From assembly GCA_015485155.1 (NCBI GenBank), contig WFUF01000005.1:1-64000 (forward strand): a stretch of 64,000 nt of DNA, read 5' to 3'. The translations under genes and the position numbers were made by a program. This DNA is from Robiginitomaculum sp. Its GTDB lineage: Bacteria; Pseudomonadota; Alphaproteobacteria; Caulobacterales; Maricaulaceae. Shown here in pieces: positions 17,878-27,190 of the stretch (its first letter is position 1; every line of letters starts with the position of its first letter). A model generated the notes under the pieces. The model did not search any database and had not been told where the DNA came from. It saw only the letters and a program-made list of their open reading frames with translations.

Positions 17878-18267
17878 ATGGCTGTGGATACGAACATGCC
17901 GGTTTTGGTGGTTGATGACTACAAAACCATGTGCCGCATTATGCGCAACTTGTTAAAGCAATTGGGGTTCAACAATGTTGAGGATGCTGCAGATGGCGCC
18001 GAGGCATTGGAAAAAATGCAAAGCGGCAAAAATTTTGGCCTGGTGATTTCTGATTGGAATATGGAGCCCATGACTGGTTTTGAACTCTTGAAACAGGTTC
18101 GCGCTGATGAGAAATTAAAAGGCACCCCGTTCATCATGATTACGGCGGAATCTAAAACAGAAAATGTAATAGCTGCCAAACGTGCCGGCGTAAATAATTA
18201 CATAGTAAAACCTTTTAATGCCACCACATTGAAGGCCAAAATGGCCTCTGTTTTGGGTGACTTTTAG
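17878..18267 (+). CDS. cheY: Chemotaxis response regulator CheY
   Basis: This single-domain receiver of 129 residues has the full catalytic set: D13 and D14, phospho-acceptor D59 (LVISDWNMEPM), T89 and K111 (YIVKPF). A TGGAGTG ribosome-binding site supports the ATG at 17878 over an in-frame GTG further upstream. It is 24 bases from cheZ, so the pair is an operon. Phospho-CheY would bind the flagellar switch, and CheZ would remove the phosphate. The 245 bases upstream carry TTAACCTTAAC, but not at CtrA spacing. Confidence 0.93.
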   Translation: MAVDTNMPVLVVDDYKTMCRIMRNLLKQLGFNNVEDAADGAEALEKMQSGKNFGLVISDWNMEPMTGFELLKQVRADEKLKGTPFIMITAESKTENVIAAKRAGVNNYIVKPFNATTLKAKMASVLGDF

Positions 18268-18291
18268 TATTTGTTTCACGGGGAAGTACCA

Positions 18292-18975
18292 ATGCCAGCT
18301 TTTGATGTAGCTAATAAAATTCGAGATGCGCTTGAAGATCTAAAAGCCGCCGATCTGGATGATCCCAGATTGATGGAGGTGTTAAGTCTGGCGGAAAACC
18401 TTGTGGACACCATGAAAATGTTTTTTGGGGCCATGGATCATTCAGTTCTGGATGAGTTTAAGCATATCGGCTCCTATATACACAGAACCCGCGAGGAAAT
18501 AGCAGCTCTTAGACCAAATGATATTCATGGTTCGCGCATCCCTACTGCTGGTGCCGAATTAGAAGCTGTTGTTGGTGATACTGAGCGAGCTACCGAAAGC
18601 ATTATGACCTTGGCTGAGGATATTATGTCTTTGGAAGCTACCGATCTTGAAACTTACAAGACCCAGGTTGATACCGCGATGATGCAAATGATCGAAGCCT
18701 GTTCGTTCCAGGACATTACCGGGCAAAGAGTGTCAAAAGTGGTTGCTACCCTGACCCATATTGAAGAGCGAGTGTCCAGATTCTCCGAAGTAATGGGCGT
18801 TATGGATGCTGATACGCCTATGACTGACAAAGAAAAATGGCAAGCCGAAAATCTACTGAATGGCCCGCAGATTGATGGCCCGGCCACCGGTCAGGATGCC
18901 ATTGACGCCTTGTTTGACGGCGAAACCACTGAAGAAGCTCTGGGTCAGGACGACATAGATAGTATGTTTGACTAG
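18292..18975 (+). CDS. cheZ: Protein phosphatase CheZ with doubled C-terminal tail
   Basis: This 227-residue helical protein contains the CheZ active-site motif FQDITGQR (residues 139-146), whose Gln attacks CheY-phosphate. Most of the protein is amphipathic helix, as in the long CheZ hairpin. The C-terminus ends in GQDDIDSMFD (218-227), the CheY-binding peptide. A near copy, GQDAIDALFD (200-209), lies 18 residues earlier, so there appear to be two docking peptides. GGGGAAG precedes the ATG. CheZ is patchy in alphaproteobacteria, and its pairing with cheY here is a strong context signal. Confidence 0.9.
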   Translation: MPAFDVANKIRDALEDLKAADLDDPRLMEVLSLAENLVDTMKMFFGAMDHSVLDEFKHIGSYIHRTREEIAALRPNDIHGSRIPTAGAELEAVVGDTERATESIMTLAEDIMSLEATDLETYKTQVDTAMMQMIEACSFQDITGQRVSKVVATLTHIEERVSRFSEVMGVMDADTPMTDKEKWQAENLLNGPQIDGPATGQDAIDALFDGETTEEALGQDDIDSMFD

Positions 18976-19108
18976 AGCATTTTCAGCAAAAGTGGGAAGT
19001 TCTTGTTTGTTCTACCGCTTCGCTACTTGAGAACTCTTTGTTTGTTCTACCGCTTCGCTACTTGAGAACCGGTTTTGCGGTTCAAAAATGCGACAAAATA
19101 AAGATTTA
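18974..19108 (+). repeat. Dispersed intergenic palindrome (copy 2) with internal tandem duplication
   Basis: This element runs from AGAGCATTTTCAGCAAAAGT through CCGGTTTTGCGG to AAAAATGCGACAAAATAAAG. It is expanded by a tandem unit of about 33 bases (starting at about 19002 and 19036) containing TTGTTCTACCGCTTCGCTAC and ending TTGAGAAC. Each unit can fold, with GTTCT pairing with AGAAC. It begins within the cheZ stop codon. Confidence 0.75.
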
Positions 19109-19113
19109 TCTTA

Positions 19114-19980
19114 TTACCAAATAAGCCCCGGGGCGCCAAAGCGCGCCCGGGTTTTTTGCTGCGTTAATTCATCAAATAATTTTTTACCGTCAATATTTCC
19201 GGCTTCGTCTACTGAAGCTACATGAATACCAGTAGCTACAAACAGCGCATCAATACCTGCAGCCTGCGCTCCTTTTATGTCGGTTCCAATGCCATCACCA
19301 ATAGCCAGAATCTTATCACGATTTATGCGCTTTCCTGATATTTCAGCTAATGCCTTAAAACATAAATCATAAATAGGTTGATGCGGCTTACCTGCATATA
19401 ATACATCGCCTCCCATTTGCTGATATTTTATAGCCAGTGCTCCGCCGCACCAGATACGCCGACTGCCAATCATCACCTCAATATCAGGATTGGCACAAAC
19501 CATTGGTAAATTAAGAGCTGCAGCCTCTGCTAACAGGTCATCATAATCTGCCGGAGTTTCATTGTGATCATCCACAAGCCCGGTGCATGAGATAAATCCT
19601 GCATCTTGTAATCCGGTAAATTGCAGATCAATTCCCTCATATAAATATAAGTCACGATCCGGCCCCAGCGCATAAACCGCCCCCGGTGCACGAGCCTGCA
19701 AAGCTGCTCTGGTGGCATCTCCGGAAGTAATTATGGCATCATAGCAATCATGGGAAACACCAATTTGGTCCAATTGTGCGGGAATCTGGCTGGAAGGTCT
19801 GGGTGAATTGGTAATCAGGATTACCGGGCCGTTATTGGCTCTGAACTGCTCCAGTGCCCAAATACTGGCCTCAAATGCCTGATGACCATTGTGAATTACC
19901 CCCCACACATCACAAAAAAGCGCATCATATTGATCGGCGATATCACCAAGCCGTCGAATTATCTGCGGTTGTTCCGTCAT
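19114..19980 (-). CDS. HAD superfamily class IIA phosphatase
   Basis: This 288-residue HAD hydrolase (NagD-like, TIGR01459 type) has motif I as LFCDVWGVIHNG (nucleophile Asp in DxWG), motif II ITNSPRPS and motif III/IV near AIGDGIGTDIKGAQAAG. Class IIA members hydrolyse sugar phosphates or nucleotides. It is the last gene of the deo operon, overlapping deoB by 4 bases, so it may clear a phosphorylated intermediate of deoxyribose or nucleoside breakdown. The substrate is unknown. Its 3' end doubles as a terminator for the opposing cheZ. Confidence 0.88.
   Translation of the reverse strand: MTEQPQIIRRLGDIADQYDALFCDVWGVIHNGHQAFEASIWALEQFRANNGPVILITNSPRPSSQIPAQLDQIGVSHDCYDAIITSGDATRAALQARAPGAVYALGPDRDLYLYEGIDLQFTGLQDAGFISCTGLVDDHNETPADYDDLLAEAAALNLPMVCANPDIEVMIGSRRIWCGGALAIKYQQMGGDVLYAGKPHQPIYDLCFKALAEISGKRINRDKILAIGDGIGTDIKGAQAAGIDALFVATGIHVASVDEAGNIDGKKLFDELTQQKTRARFGAPGLIW
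19125..19158 (+). terminator. Probable cheY-cheZ terminator inside the HAD gene
   Basis: CCCCGGGGCGC, a CAAA loop, GCGCGCCCGGG and then six T form a strong hairpin with a T tail on the plus strand. It lies within the last codons of the convergent HAD gene, so one sequence serves as both code and terminator. The T tail is on the plus side only. Confidence 0.6.
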
Positions 19981-21221
19981 TTACTTATGCTGACCATATC
20001 AAACTTTACTGCAGTGCCGGTGCCAAAGCCCTCAAGCCCAAGCCAACTTGCACCGGTTTCACCAATATCAGCAAAAGTTTTGCGATGCCCCAGATCAAGA
20101 GCAGGAATTCCCGGCCCACTGGCCAGAAATGGTACAAATTCACGGGTGTGATCAGAGCCGGGGAAAGTAGGGTCACACCCATGATCCGCCGTTAAAATTA
20201 ATAAATCACCGGCCTGCAATTTGTCCGTAAGTTCGGGCAGTCTTTGATCAAAGCTTTCCAAAGCTGCTGCATAGCCGGTCACATCACGGCGATGCCCGTA
20301 CAGCATATCAAAATCAACAAAATTGCTAAAAATAAATGCGCCATCCCCGGCCCTGTCCATAGCGGTTAGTGTTGCATCCATAACCCCGTCCAGCCCATAG
20401 GCCTTTACTGCTGTATCCACCCCTCTTCCGGCAAAAATATCCGAAATTTTGCCGACAGCAATCATTTCTCCATTTGATTCTGACACCCGATCCAACAAGG
20501 TTGGCATGTGTGGCGGAACCGCCAGATCCTTGCGGTTATTGGTTCGACTAAAACCTTTGTTTTCATCACCGCTAAAGGGACGGGCAATGACCCGGCCAAT
20601 ATTGTAAGCATCCACCAGTTCACGAGCAATATTGCAAAGATCAAGTAAGGCCTTTAGACCAAAGCTCTGCTCATGGGCTGCTATTTGAAATACGGAGTCC
20701 GCAGAAGTATAAATAATCGGCTTATTGGTTTTTATATGCTCTGCACCCAGTTCAGCAATTATCGCCGTGCCCGAGGCATGACAATTGCCAAGAAAACCGG
20801 CAACTCCGGATCTGGCTTGCAGCTCATCAAGCAAAGGTTTTGGAAAAGTATCCGTAGGCGCAGTAAAATATCCCCAGTCAAACAAACATGGCGCGCCCAT
20901 GGCTTCCCAATGGCCACTTGGAGTATCCTTGCCCCTGCTTTGTTCCTCGCAATATCCATAAGAGCCTAAAAACTGCCCCTTAAACTCAAGTCCAGGTGCC
21001 GTGCGCCCGCTGGCTGCTGCGTTGGCAGCGCCCAATCCTAATGCCAGCAGGTTGGGAATATGCAATGGCCCGGAGCGAACGCCCGGCGCATCACATTTTC
21101 CAGCAGCGCAAAACTCGGCAATATGGCCAAGAGTATCACCACCCTCATCTCCAAAACTGGCAGCATCAGGAGCAGAGCCAATACCAAGAGAATCCATCTC
21201 ACAAATAATCAGGCGTTTCAT
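19977..21221 (-). CDS. deoB: Phosphopentomutase
   Basis: This 414-residue member of the alkaline phosphatase superfamily interconverts (deoxy)ribose-1-phosphate and -5-phosphate. The N-terminus MDSLGIGSAPDA and the metal region (GDTLGHIAEFC) are diagnostic, as are the late TADHGCDPTFPGSDHTRE with metal-binding Asp and His, and SGPGIPALDLGHR. It overlaps deoA and the HAD gene by 4 bases each, in a tight operon. Confidence 0.97.
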   Translation of the reverse strand: MKRLIICEMDSLGIGSAPDAASFGDEGGDTLGHIAEFCAAGKCDAPGVRSGPLHIPNLLALGLGAANAAASGRTAPGLEFKGQFLGSYGYCEEQSRGKDTPSGHWEAMGAPCLFDWGYFTAPTDTFPKPLLDELQARSGVAGFLGNCHASGTAIIAELGAEHIKTNKPIIYTSADSVFQIAAHEQSFGLKALLDLCNIARELVDAYNIGRVIARPFSGDENKGFSRTNNRKDLAVPPHMPTLLDRVSESNGEMIAVGKISDIFAGRGVDTAVKAYGLDGVMDATLTAMDRAGDGAFIFSNFVDFDMLYGHRRDVTGYAAALESFDQRLPELTDKLQAGDLLILTADHGCDPTFPGSDHTREFVPFLASGPGIPALDLGHRKTFADIGETGASWLGLEGFGTGTAVKFDMVSISK

Positions 21222-22558
21222 TGTACTGGCGTTTCAATATCTGGCATTTCAACATATCGCAAAATTGCAGGCCCCAAAGAGGTACTCTGCCCGATCTTTA
21301 TAGAATTGCCAATAATGGTTTCAGCCCGATCCGCAGCATCATCGGTAGCAGCATGAATAGTACATAACCTGTCACCAACTGCAATTTTGTCGCCCAATGA
21401 TGGCAAATCACACAAGCCCACTGCATAATCAAGATTATCAGAAGCCAGCTTGCGACCACCGCCAAGCTCAACCACCGCCAGACCAATATCCCTGGTTGCT
21501 ATCTTGTTGATAACCCCTGATTGTTTGCACAATACATCTCGCTTGATACCTGCTTTGGGTAAATATGCATCCATGCGTTCGGTAAAATCCGTTGGCCCGC
21601 CCAGTTCTGCTACCATTTTGGCAAAAACCTCCAATGCTGCACCCGTGCTAAGTGACTGTTTTGCCAGGGTAATGGCATTTTGCCGATTGGGGGATATACC
21701 ACCCAAAACCAACATTTGTGCAGCCAGAGCAAGCGTAATCTGCTCAAGTCTTGTATCACGATGACTGCCATCTAAGAACCGTACTGCATTTTGCACTTCC
21801 AGAGCATTACCAGCAGCACTGGCCAGAGGCTGATCCATGTCGGTTAGCAAGGCACTGGCCGCAAGGCCGCACTCATTGGCCACAGATACCAGATTCTGTG
21901 CCAGCTCCTCAGCCATCGGCACCGTATCAGCAAATGCACCTGATCCGGTTTTTACATCCAGAACCAAACCCCCTAAGCCTGCGCTTAGTTTCTTTGATAA
22001 AATACTGGCAACGATCAAAGGTATGCATTCGACAGTTGCCGTAATATCACGAGTGGCATATATGCGCCGGTCTGCCGGAGCCAGATCACTGGTCTGGCCA
22101 ATAATGGCACAACCAACTGTGCTCACAACCCGCCTTAAAGTTTGAAGATCCGGCGTAGACATATAACCTGGTATCGAGTCCAGCTTGTCAAGCGTACCAC
22201 CGGTATGGCCAAGACCACGGCCGGAAATCATCGGTACATATCCACCACATGCCGCAACAATCGGCGCCAGCATCAAGGAAACATTATCGCCAACCCCTCC
22301 GGTGGAATGTTTATCCAGAACCGGGCCTTTATCTTGCAATTCATCCCAGTTCAAAACATCACCGGAATGAGCCATGGCCTTAGTCAGGCTCACGAACTCC
22401 TGACGCTCCATACCATTTAGAAATACCGCCATGGCAAAGGCTGCAATTTGCCCCTCGGATACAGAATTATCAGTAACACCTTGAATGAACTGCTCTATTT
22501 GCTGCGGTGACAATATGCCCCGATCGCGCTTGATGCGGATTATTTCCTGCGTCAGCAT
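21218..22558 (-). CDS. deoA: Thymidine phosphorylase
   Basis: This 446-residue enzyme splits thymidine with phosphate to thymine and deoxyribose-1-phosphate. Visible motifs are DKHSTGGVGDNVSLMLAP and the family signature SGRGLGHTGGTLDKLDS. Length is typical of the bacterial enzyme. It lies 6 bases after the aldehyde dehydrogenase gene and overlaps deoB by 4 bases. Confidence 0.97.
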   Translation of the reverse strand: MLTQEIIRIKRDRGILSPQQIEQFIQGVTDNSVSEGQIAAFAMAVFLNGMERQEFVSLTKAMAHSGDVLNWDELQDKGPVLDKHSTGGVGDNVSLMLAPIVAACGGYVPMISGRGLGHTGGTLDKLDSIPGYMSTPDLQTLRRVVSTVGCAIIGQTSDLAPADRRIYATRDITATVECIPLIVASILSKKLSAGLGGLVLDVKTGSGAFADTVPMAEELAQNLVSVANECGLAASALLTDMDQPLASAAGNALEVQNAVRFLDGSHRDTRLEQITLALAAQMLVLGGISPNRQNAITLAKQSLSTGAALEVFAKMVAELGGPTDFTERMDAYLPKAGIKRDVLCKQSGVINKIATRDIGLAVVELGGGRKLASDNLDYAVGLCDLPSLGDKIAVGDRLCTIHAATDDAADRAETIIGNSIKIGQSTSLGPAILRYVEMPDIETPVQ

Positions 22559-22564
22559 TTGTTT

Positions 22565-24940
22565 TTAATCCCCATAGGGAAGCCAGATATTCTTGACTTG
22601 CGTGCATTTGCGTAAAAACTGCCGACCTTCACCGGTCTTTGAGGATGACCAGTCACGGGATTTGCCATTATTGACCCAGGTTTGTTTCAAATTGCCGATG
22701 GACGCTTCCTGTATAGATTTACTTCCCCTCGCCGAGCCAATATACCAGATGCCATCCACCTGATCATGCTCCGCCAGTACAAGTGCCAGAGCTTCACGAT
22801 CTCCAGTTACAATATTAACCACCCCGTCAGGCACGTCAGAGGTTTCCAGCAAGCTGTAAAAATCAGTACCCAGCAACGGATAGCGTTCAGATGGAATTAG
22901 CACCTGCGTATTGCCCATAGCCATGACCGGAGCAAACAGGCTTATCATCGACAGCAAAGGCATTTCATCAGGACAGACCACAGCCATTACCCCCAAAGGC
23001 TCATTTACAGCCAGAGTAACATTGCGCATTGGCGGGCTGTGAACCTGTCCGTCAAACTTATCAGCCCATGCCGCATAGGAAAAAATCCGCGATATTGACA
23101 AGTCCACCTCGCGAGCTGCTGCTGCCTTGCTTGCTCCGGTACTTTGACGTAAAAGATGGATAAATTCATCGGCGCGGCCACTCAGGTTTTCAGCCATAAA
23201 ATACATGATTTGCGAGCGATTATAACTGGTACGACGGGCATAAGGCCCCGAAGCCTTATATGCGGCTTCCACTGCGTTTCGGATATCTTTTCGATTGCCA
23301 TCACCGACCCGACCGATCAATTGGCCATTCATATCCGCAACTGGTATCGTGTTGCCGCCATCAGGACGAGACTGCTTGCCACCGATAAACATTTTGGGGG
23401 TGCGATCAATAGCCGACACCGCCCCCCTATTACTTATTTTGGCAGCCGGCTCAACTGCCACAGAGCCGTTTGTCTTCCAGTCATGTTTTGGGGCCAGATA
23501 AGCATACATGCCTTCGGCGCCGCCTTCTCTGCCAAAGCCGCTTTCACGATAGCCGCCAAACCCGCAAGCAGCGTCAAACATATTGGCACCATTTACCCAG
23601 ACAATTCCAGCCTTTACCTCGGCGGCAACCTCCAACGCCCGATTGATGTTCTCCGACCAGATGGAACAGGCCAGGCCAAATCTGGTATTATTGGCCAGTG
23701 AAACCGCATCTGCCAGATTGCGAAAACTGGTTACGGCAAGCACCGGGCCAAAAATTTCCTCACGGGCCACAATGTTTGATGGTTCCACCTCGCTAAGCAG
23801 GGTTGGTGGATAAAAACAGCCGTTTTCAGGCATTTTTACATCCGGCTGCCAGCAAATTGCGCCCTCGTCGATACCTTGTTGCACCAACTCATCAATGCGC
23901 TTCATTTGCACCGGGTCGGCAACTGCGCCCATATCAATGGCCTTGTCCAGCGGATCACCAAGGCGAAATTTGTTCAAACGGGTCTTGATTTTGGCAATCA
24001 GTCTCTCAGCCACGCCTTCTTCGACCAGCAATCTTGAACCGGCACAGCAGACTTCACCCTGATTAAACCAGATGCCATCAACCAGACCCTCAACCGCACT
24101 GTCCAAATCTGCATCCTCAAACACGATAAACGGTGATTTACCGCCAAGCTCAAGGGTAAGTTCTTTGCCGGTACCTGCGGTTTGCTGGCGCAAAAGGCGC
24201 CCCACCGGGGTTGAGCCCGTAAAGGCAATTTTGGCAATATCAGGGTGTTTGACAATCAAAGCACCAGTGTCGCCTTTGCCGGTGACAATGTTCACCACCC
24301 CTGCCGGCACCCCGGCTTCTTCACATAATTCGGCAAAGTAAAGCGCGCTAAGGGAGGTATATTCCGCAGGTTTCAACACCACACAATTTCCCGCCGCCAG
24401 TGCCGGGGCAATCTTCCACGCCAGCATCAAAAACGGAAAATTCCACGGAATAATCTGTCCGACCACGCCTAATGGCTTGTGGTCGGCAAATTCCCGATCC
24501 AGCACTTGCGCCCAACCGGCATGATAGTAAAAATGTCTAGCCGCCAGAGGAATGTCTGCGTCTCTGGTTTCGCGGATTGGCTTGCCATTATCAAGGCTTT
24601 CCAACACCGCAATAAAACGGGAATTCTTCTGTATCAACCGGGCCAAAGCATAAAGAACTTTTGCGCGCTGGTGACATGGCTGTGCCGACCAGTCTGCAAA
24701 TGCGGTGTTTGCTGCGCTTGTGGCCGCATTCACATCTGCGGCAGAACCTGATGATATTTTGGCCAGAACCTCACCATTTGCGGGGTTCAAACTGTCAAAA
24801 AAGGCTTTGCCCCTTGACCATTTCCCGGCAATAAAATGGCCAAAGCCGCTATTATTGGCCTTTAGCCATGCCTCAACCTTGCTCGCATCCTCAGGAGCCG
24901 GGCCATATTCCATGCTTGCAAAAATTTCTGCCACGCTCAT
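22565..24940 (-). CDS. Double-domain aldehyde dehydrogenase
   Basis: The 791-residue protein is a head-to-tail fusion. Residues 30-500 form a full NAD-dependent aldehyde dehydrogenase with PWNFP (N167), LELGGKSP (E264) and FNQGEVCCAGSR (nucleophile C298 or C299). Residues about 520-791 form a second, shorter ALDH-like domain without a recognisable Cys active site (LKQTWVN in its place), so it is probably structural or for multimer contacts. It lies 5 bases after deoC, whose reaction makes acetaldehyde. Oxidation of that acetaldehyde to acetate (or acetyl units) is the likely job. Confidence 0.88.
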   Translation of the reverse strand: MSVAEIFASMEYGPAPEDASKVEAWLKANNSGFGHFIAGKWSRGKAFFDSLNPANGEVLAKISSGSAADVNAATSAANTAFADWSAQPCHQRAKVLYALARLIQKNSRFIAVLESLDNGKPIRETRDADIPLAARHFYYHAGWAQVLDREFADHKPLGVVGQIIPWNFPFLMLAWKIAPALAAGNCVVLKPAEYTSLSALYFAELCEEAGVPAGVVNIVTGKGDTGALIVKHPDIAKIAFTGSTPVGRLLRQQTAGTGKELTLELGGKSPFIVFEDADLDSAVEGLVDGIWFNQGEVCCAGSRLLVEEGVAERLIAKIKTRLNKFRLGDPLDKAIDMGAVADPVQMKRIDELVQQGIDEGAICWQPDVKMPENGCFYPPTLLSEVEPSNIVAREEIFGPVLAVTSFRNLADAVSLANNTRFGLACSIWSENINRALEVAAEVKAGIVWVNGANMFDAACGFGGYRESGFGREGGAEGMYAYLAPKHDWKTNGSVAVEPAAKISNRGAVSAIDRTPKMFIGGKQSRPDGGNTIPVADMNGQLIGRVGDGNRKDIRNAVEAAYKASGPYARRTSYNRSQIMYFMAENLSGRADEFIHLLRQSTGASKAAAAREVDLSISRIFSYAAWADKFDGQVHSPPMRNVTLAVNEPLGVMAVVCPDEMPLLSMISLFAPVMAMGNTQVLIPSERYPLLGTDFYSLLETSDVPDGVVNIVTGDREALALVLAEHDQVDGIWYIGSARGSKSIQEASIGNLKQTWVNNGKSRDWSSSKTGEGRQFLRKCTQVKNIWLPYGD

Positions 24941-24945
24941 ATTAA

Positions 24946-25923
24946 TTATCCTTGTGGGTGCCGATTGGCCGCAGAGTAACGTCCGGTTGCCTGATGCTCT
25001 AATTGCCGCTCAATATCTCCAAGCAGACTTGAGGCACCAAAACGAAACAGGCACGGGTCAAGCCATTCATTGCCCAATTCTTCCTTGACCAGCATTAAAT
25101 AGGTCAGGGCAAGTTTGGCCGAACTTACGCCGCCTGCAGGCTTAAAACCCACCTTAAAGCCGGTGCGCTCATGATATTCGCGAATAAGGCGCATCATGAT
25201 CAAGCTCACCGGCAAGGTGGCGTTTACGCTTTCCATGCCAGTTGAGGTTTTTATAAAATCAGCACCGGCCATCATGCAAACCATTGATGCCTTTGCCACT
25301 TTGGTCAGTGACCCTAATTGACCCGTTGCCAGAATTGCCTTCACATGTGCCTCGCCGCAGGCTTCGCGGAAGGCTCGCATCTCATCGTATAATGCCTGCC
25401 AGTTTGAAGTTAGAACATGGCGGCGCGAGATCACTATATCAATTTCTCTGGCTCCGGCAGAAACAGATTCCCTAATTTCTGCAATACGGGTTTTAAGTGG
25501 CGACAATCCAGCAGGAAAACCGGTAGAGACGGCTGCTACCGGAATATTTGATCCGCGCAGGGCCTCAACTGCAACCGGCACCATTTCATGATAAACGCAA
25601 ACTGCCCCGGTTGTCAGCCCAATATCCGCAACCTCCAAAGCCTCAAGTATGTCATCACGCACCGGATGGCGGGCCTTGGCGCATAATCTGCGCACCCGCC
25701 CCGGCGTATCATCGCCGGACAAGGTGGTAAGATCAATCAATGATACCGCCTTTAACAGCCAGGCCGCCTGCCATTGTTTTTTCACCGAACGTCTGGCGCT
25801 ATGGCTTGCTATTCGCCGTTCCACTGCCGAGCGGTTAATACGAATTTCATCAATCCATGACGGCTCAAAAGCACACCCGGCATTACGGACAATCTGGTCA
25901 AACTGGTGTATTTCAGCGCTCAT
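24946..25923 (-). CDS. deoC: Deoxyribose-phosphate aldolase
   Basis: This 325-residue class I aldolase splits 2-deoxyribose-5-phosphate into acetaldehyde and glyceraldehyde-3-phosphate. The Schiff-base Lys225 (ADFIKTSTGM), Lys261 (GFKPAGGV) and Lys195 (VKAILATG) are all present, along with the EIDIVI Asp. It is longer than the 220-260 residue bacterial norm through an N-terminal extension of about 60 residues. It sits 56 bases downstream of punA, the widest gap in the operon. Confidence 0.96.
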   Translation of the reverse strand: MSAEIHQFDQIVRNAGCAFEPSWIDEIRINRSAVERRIASHSARRSVKKQWQAAWLLKAVSLIDLTTLSGDDTPGRVRRLCAKARHPVRDDILEALEVADIGLTTGAVCVYHEMVPVAVEALRGSNIPVAAVSTGFPAGLSPLKTRIAEIRESVSAGAREIDIVISRRHVLTSNWQALYDEMRAFREACGEAHVKAILATGQLGSLTKVAKASMVCMMAGADFIKTSTGMESVNATLPVSLIMMRLIREYHERTGFKVGFKPAGGVSSAKLALTYLMLVKEELGNEWLDPCLFRFGASSLLGDIERQLEHQATGRYSAANRHPQG

Positions 25924-25979
25924 TATATTCGCAATCTTGTATTTGCCTCTATTGTATTGGTTTTCGCACCGCTTGTCAG

Positions 25980-26801
25980 CTATTCCGGCGGATTATCCTT
26001 TAGCTCACGTATCAGGGCTGAAAATAATTTTAGCATATTCTCTGCTCCACGCTCAGCCTCGCGCATGGTGTGTTCATGGCTTAAAGTCTCATCGCGCATG
26101 CCAGCAGCATAATTGGTAATCAGCGAAACCGCCGCAATACGAAAACCCTGTTTTCTCCCCAAAATCACTTCGGGAACTGTGGACATTCCAACAAGATCGC
26201 CACCTAGTTTGCGCACCATGTTAATCTCTGCCGGAGTTTCAAAGCTAGGGCCGGAATACCATACATATACCCCTTCGTGTAATTGGGCGCCGGAAACCTT
26301 TGCCGCCTTGCGTACCCGCTCGCAAAGTTCAGGGTCATAGGCTTTTCCCATATCAACGAATTGCGGCGGCCGATGATCGCCAATCAACGGGTTTAATCCG
26401 GAAAAATTAATGTGATCAGTAATCAATGCAGCACTGGCAGGCGGCACGCTTTCATGAACAGAACCTGCGGCATTGGTAAGCAGCAAGGTATGACAGCCCA
26501 TCTCCCATAACACTTCCAATGGCAGCATCATTGCCGCAGGGTTCCCGTCTTCATAATAGTGAATACGGCCAGCCATTAACGCCACATCCAGGCCGTGAAT
26601 GGTTCCAAGCACCAATTCGCCCGCATGCGAGGCCACGCCGGACACCGGAAAACCGGGAATATCAGCATAAGCAATAGTAACCTTGTCCTCGACCAGGTCT
26701 ACCAAATCGCCAAGACCTGATCCTAAAACTATGGCCAGACGTTGTGCTTTGGTGGCCCGCTGTTCAATATATTCCACAGCCTTTTTTACAATTGTTCTCA
26801 T
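25980..26801 (-). CDS. punA: Purine nucleoside phosphorylase
   Basis: This 273-residue class II (trimeric type) purine nucleoside phosphorylase has LGSGLGDL near residue 26, SHAGELVLG, GRIHYYEDG, LLTNAAGSV and MSTVPEV in order. It cleaves purine (deoxy)nucleosides with phosphate to base and (deoxy)ribose-1-phosphate, feeding deoB. It overlaps cdd by 4 bases. Confidence 0.95.
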   Translation of the reverse strand: MRTIVKKAVEYIEQRATKAQRLAIVLGSGLGDLVDLVEDKVTIAYADIPGFPVSGVASHAGELVLGTIHGLDVALMAGRIHYYEDGNPAAMMLPLEVLWEMGCHTLLLTNAAGSVHESVPPASAALITDHINFSGLNPLIGDHRPPQFVDMGKAYDPELCERVRKAAKVSGAQLHEGVYVWYSGPSFETPAEINMVRKLGGDLVGMSTVPEVILGRKQGFRIAAVSLITNYAAGMRDETLSHEHTMREAERGAENMLKLFSALIRELKDNPPE

Positions 26802-27190
26802 GTTTTATTTTGTTCCAGATCAAATGAGTGAGGGAGTAATTCGCCTAATCTATAGGTAATCGTCTCTCCAGTTGAAAGCCCGCAATGCACCTGCGCTTGC
26901 GAATCTGCAAACTCAGCCAGACGCTGACGACATCCGCCGCAGGGTGTTCCCGGCTTTTCACCACGGGTCATGATAAAAATTTCGGTTATTTCTCGTTCTC
27001 CAGCGCTAATCATAGCGCAAATGGCGGAACTTTCAGCACAATTACCAAGTGGGTAAGCAGCATTTTCCACATTGCAACCCACATAAATATTACCCGCAGC
27101 CGTACGGATTGCCGCACCTACTAAATAATTGGAATAAGGTGCATAGGCCCGCTCCATAATATCAGCGGCAGCCTTTGCTAAGTCTGTCAT
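26798..27190 (-). CDS. cdd: Cytidine deaminase
   Basis: This 130-residue zinc enzyme turns cytidine and deoxycytidine into uridine and deoxyuridine. The zinc site is complete: C51-A-E53 (NCAESSAIC) and C84-x-x-C87 (PCGGC). An upstream ATG gives four more residues, but a GGGGAC ribosome-binding site places the start at 27190. It is the first gene of the operon cdd-punA-deoC-aldh-deoA-deoB-HAD. The promoter should lie in the 27191-27380 region, where GATATC occurs twice, a possible operator half-site of unknown meaning. Confidence 0.95.
   Translation of the reverse strand: MTDLAKAAADIMERAYAPYSNYLVGAAIRTAAGNIYVGCNVENAAYPLGNCAESSAICAMISAGEREITEIFIMTRGEKPGTPCGGCRQRLAEFADSQAQVHCGLSTGETITYRLGELLPHSFDLEQNKT

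Noticed and set aside
18974-19108. CRISPR array suspected from the tandem unit
   Set aside because: Only two units, no spacers of even size, no cas genes; it fits the dispersed palindrome family.
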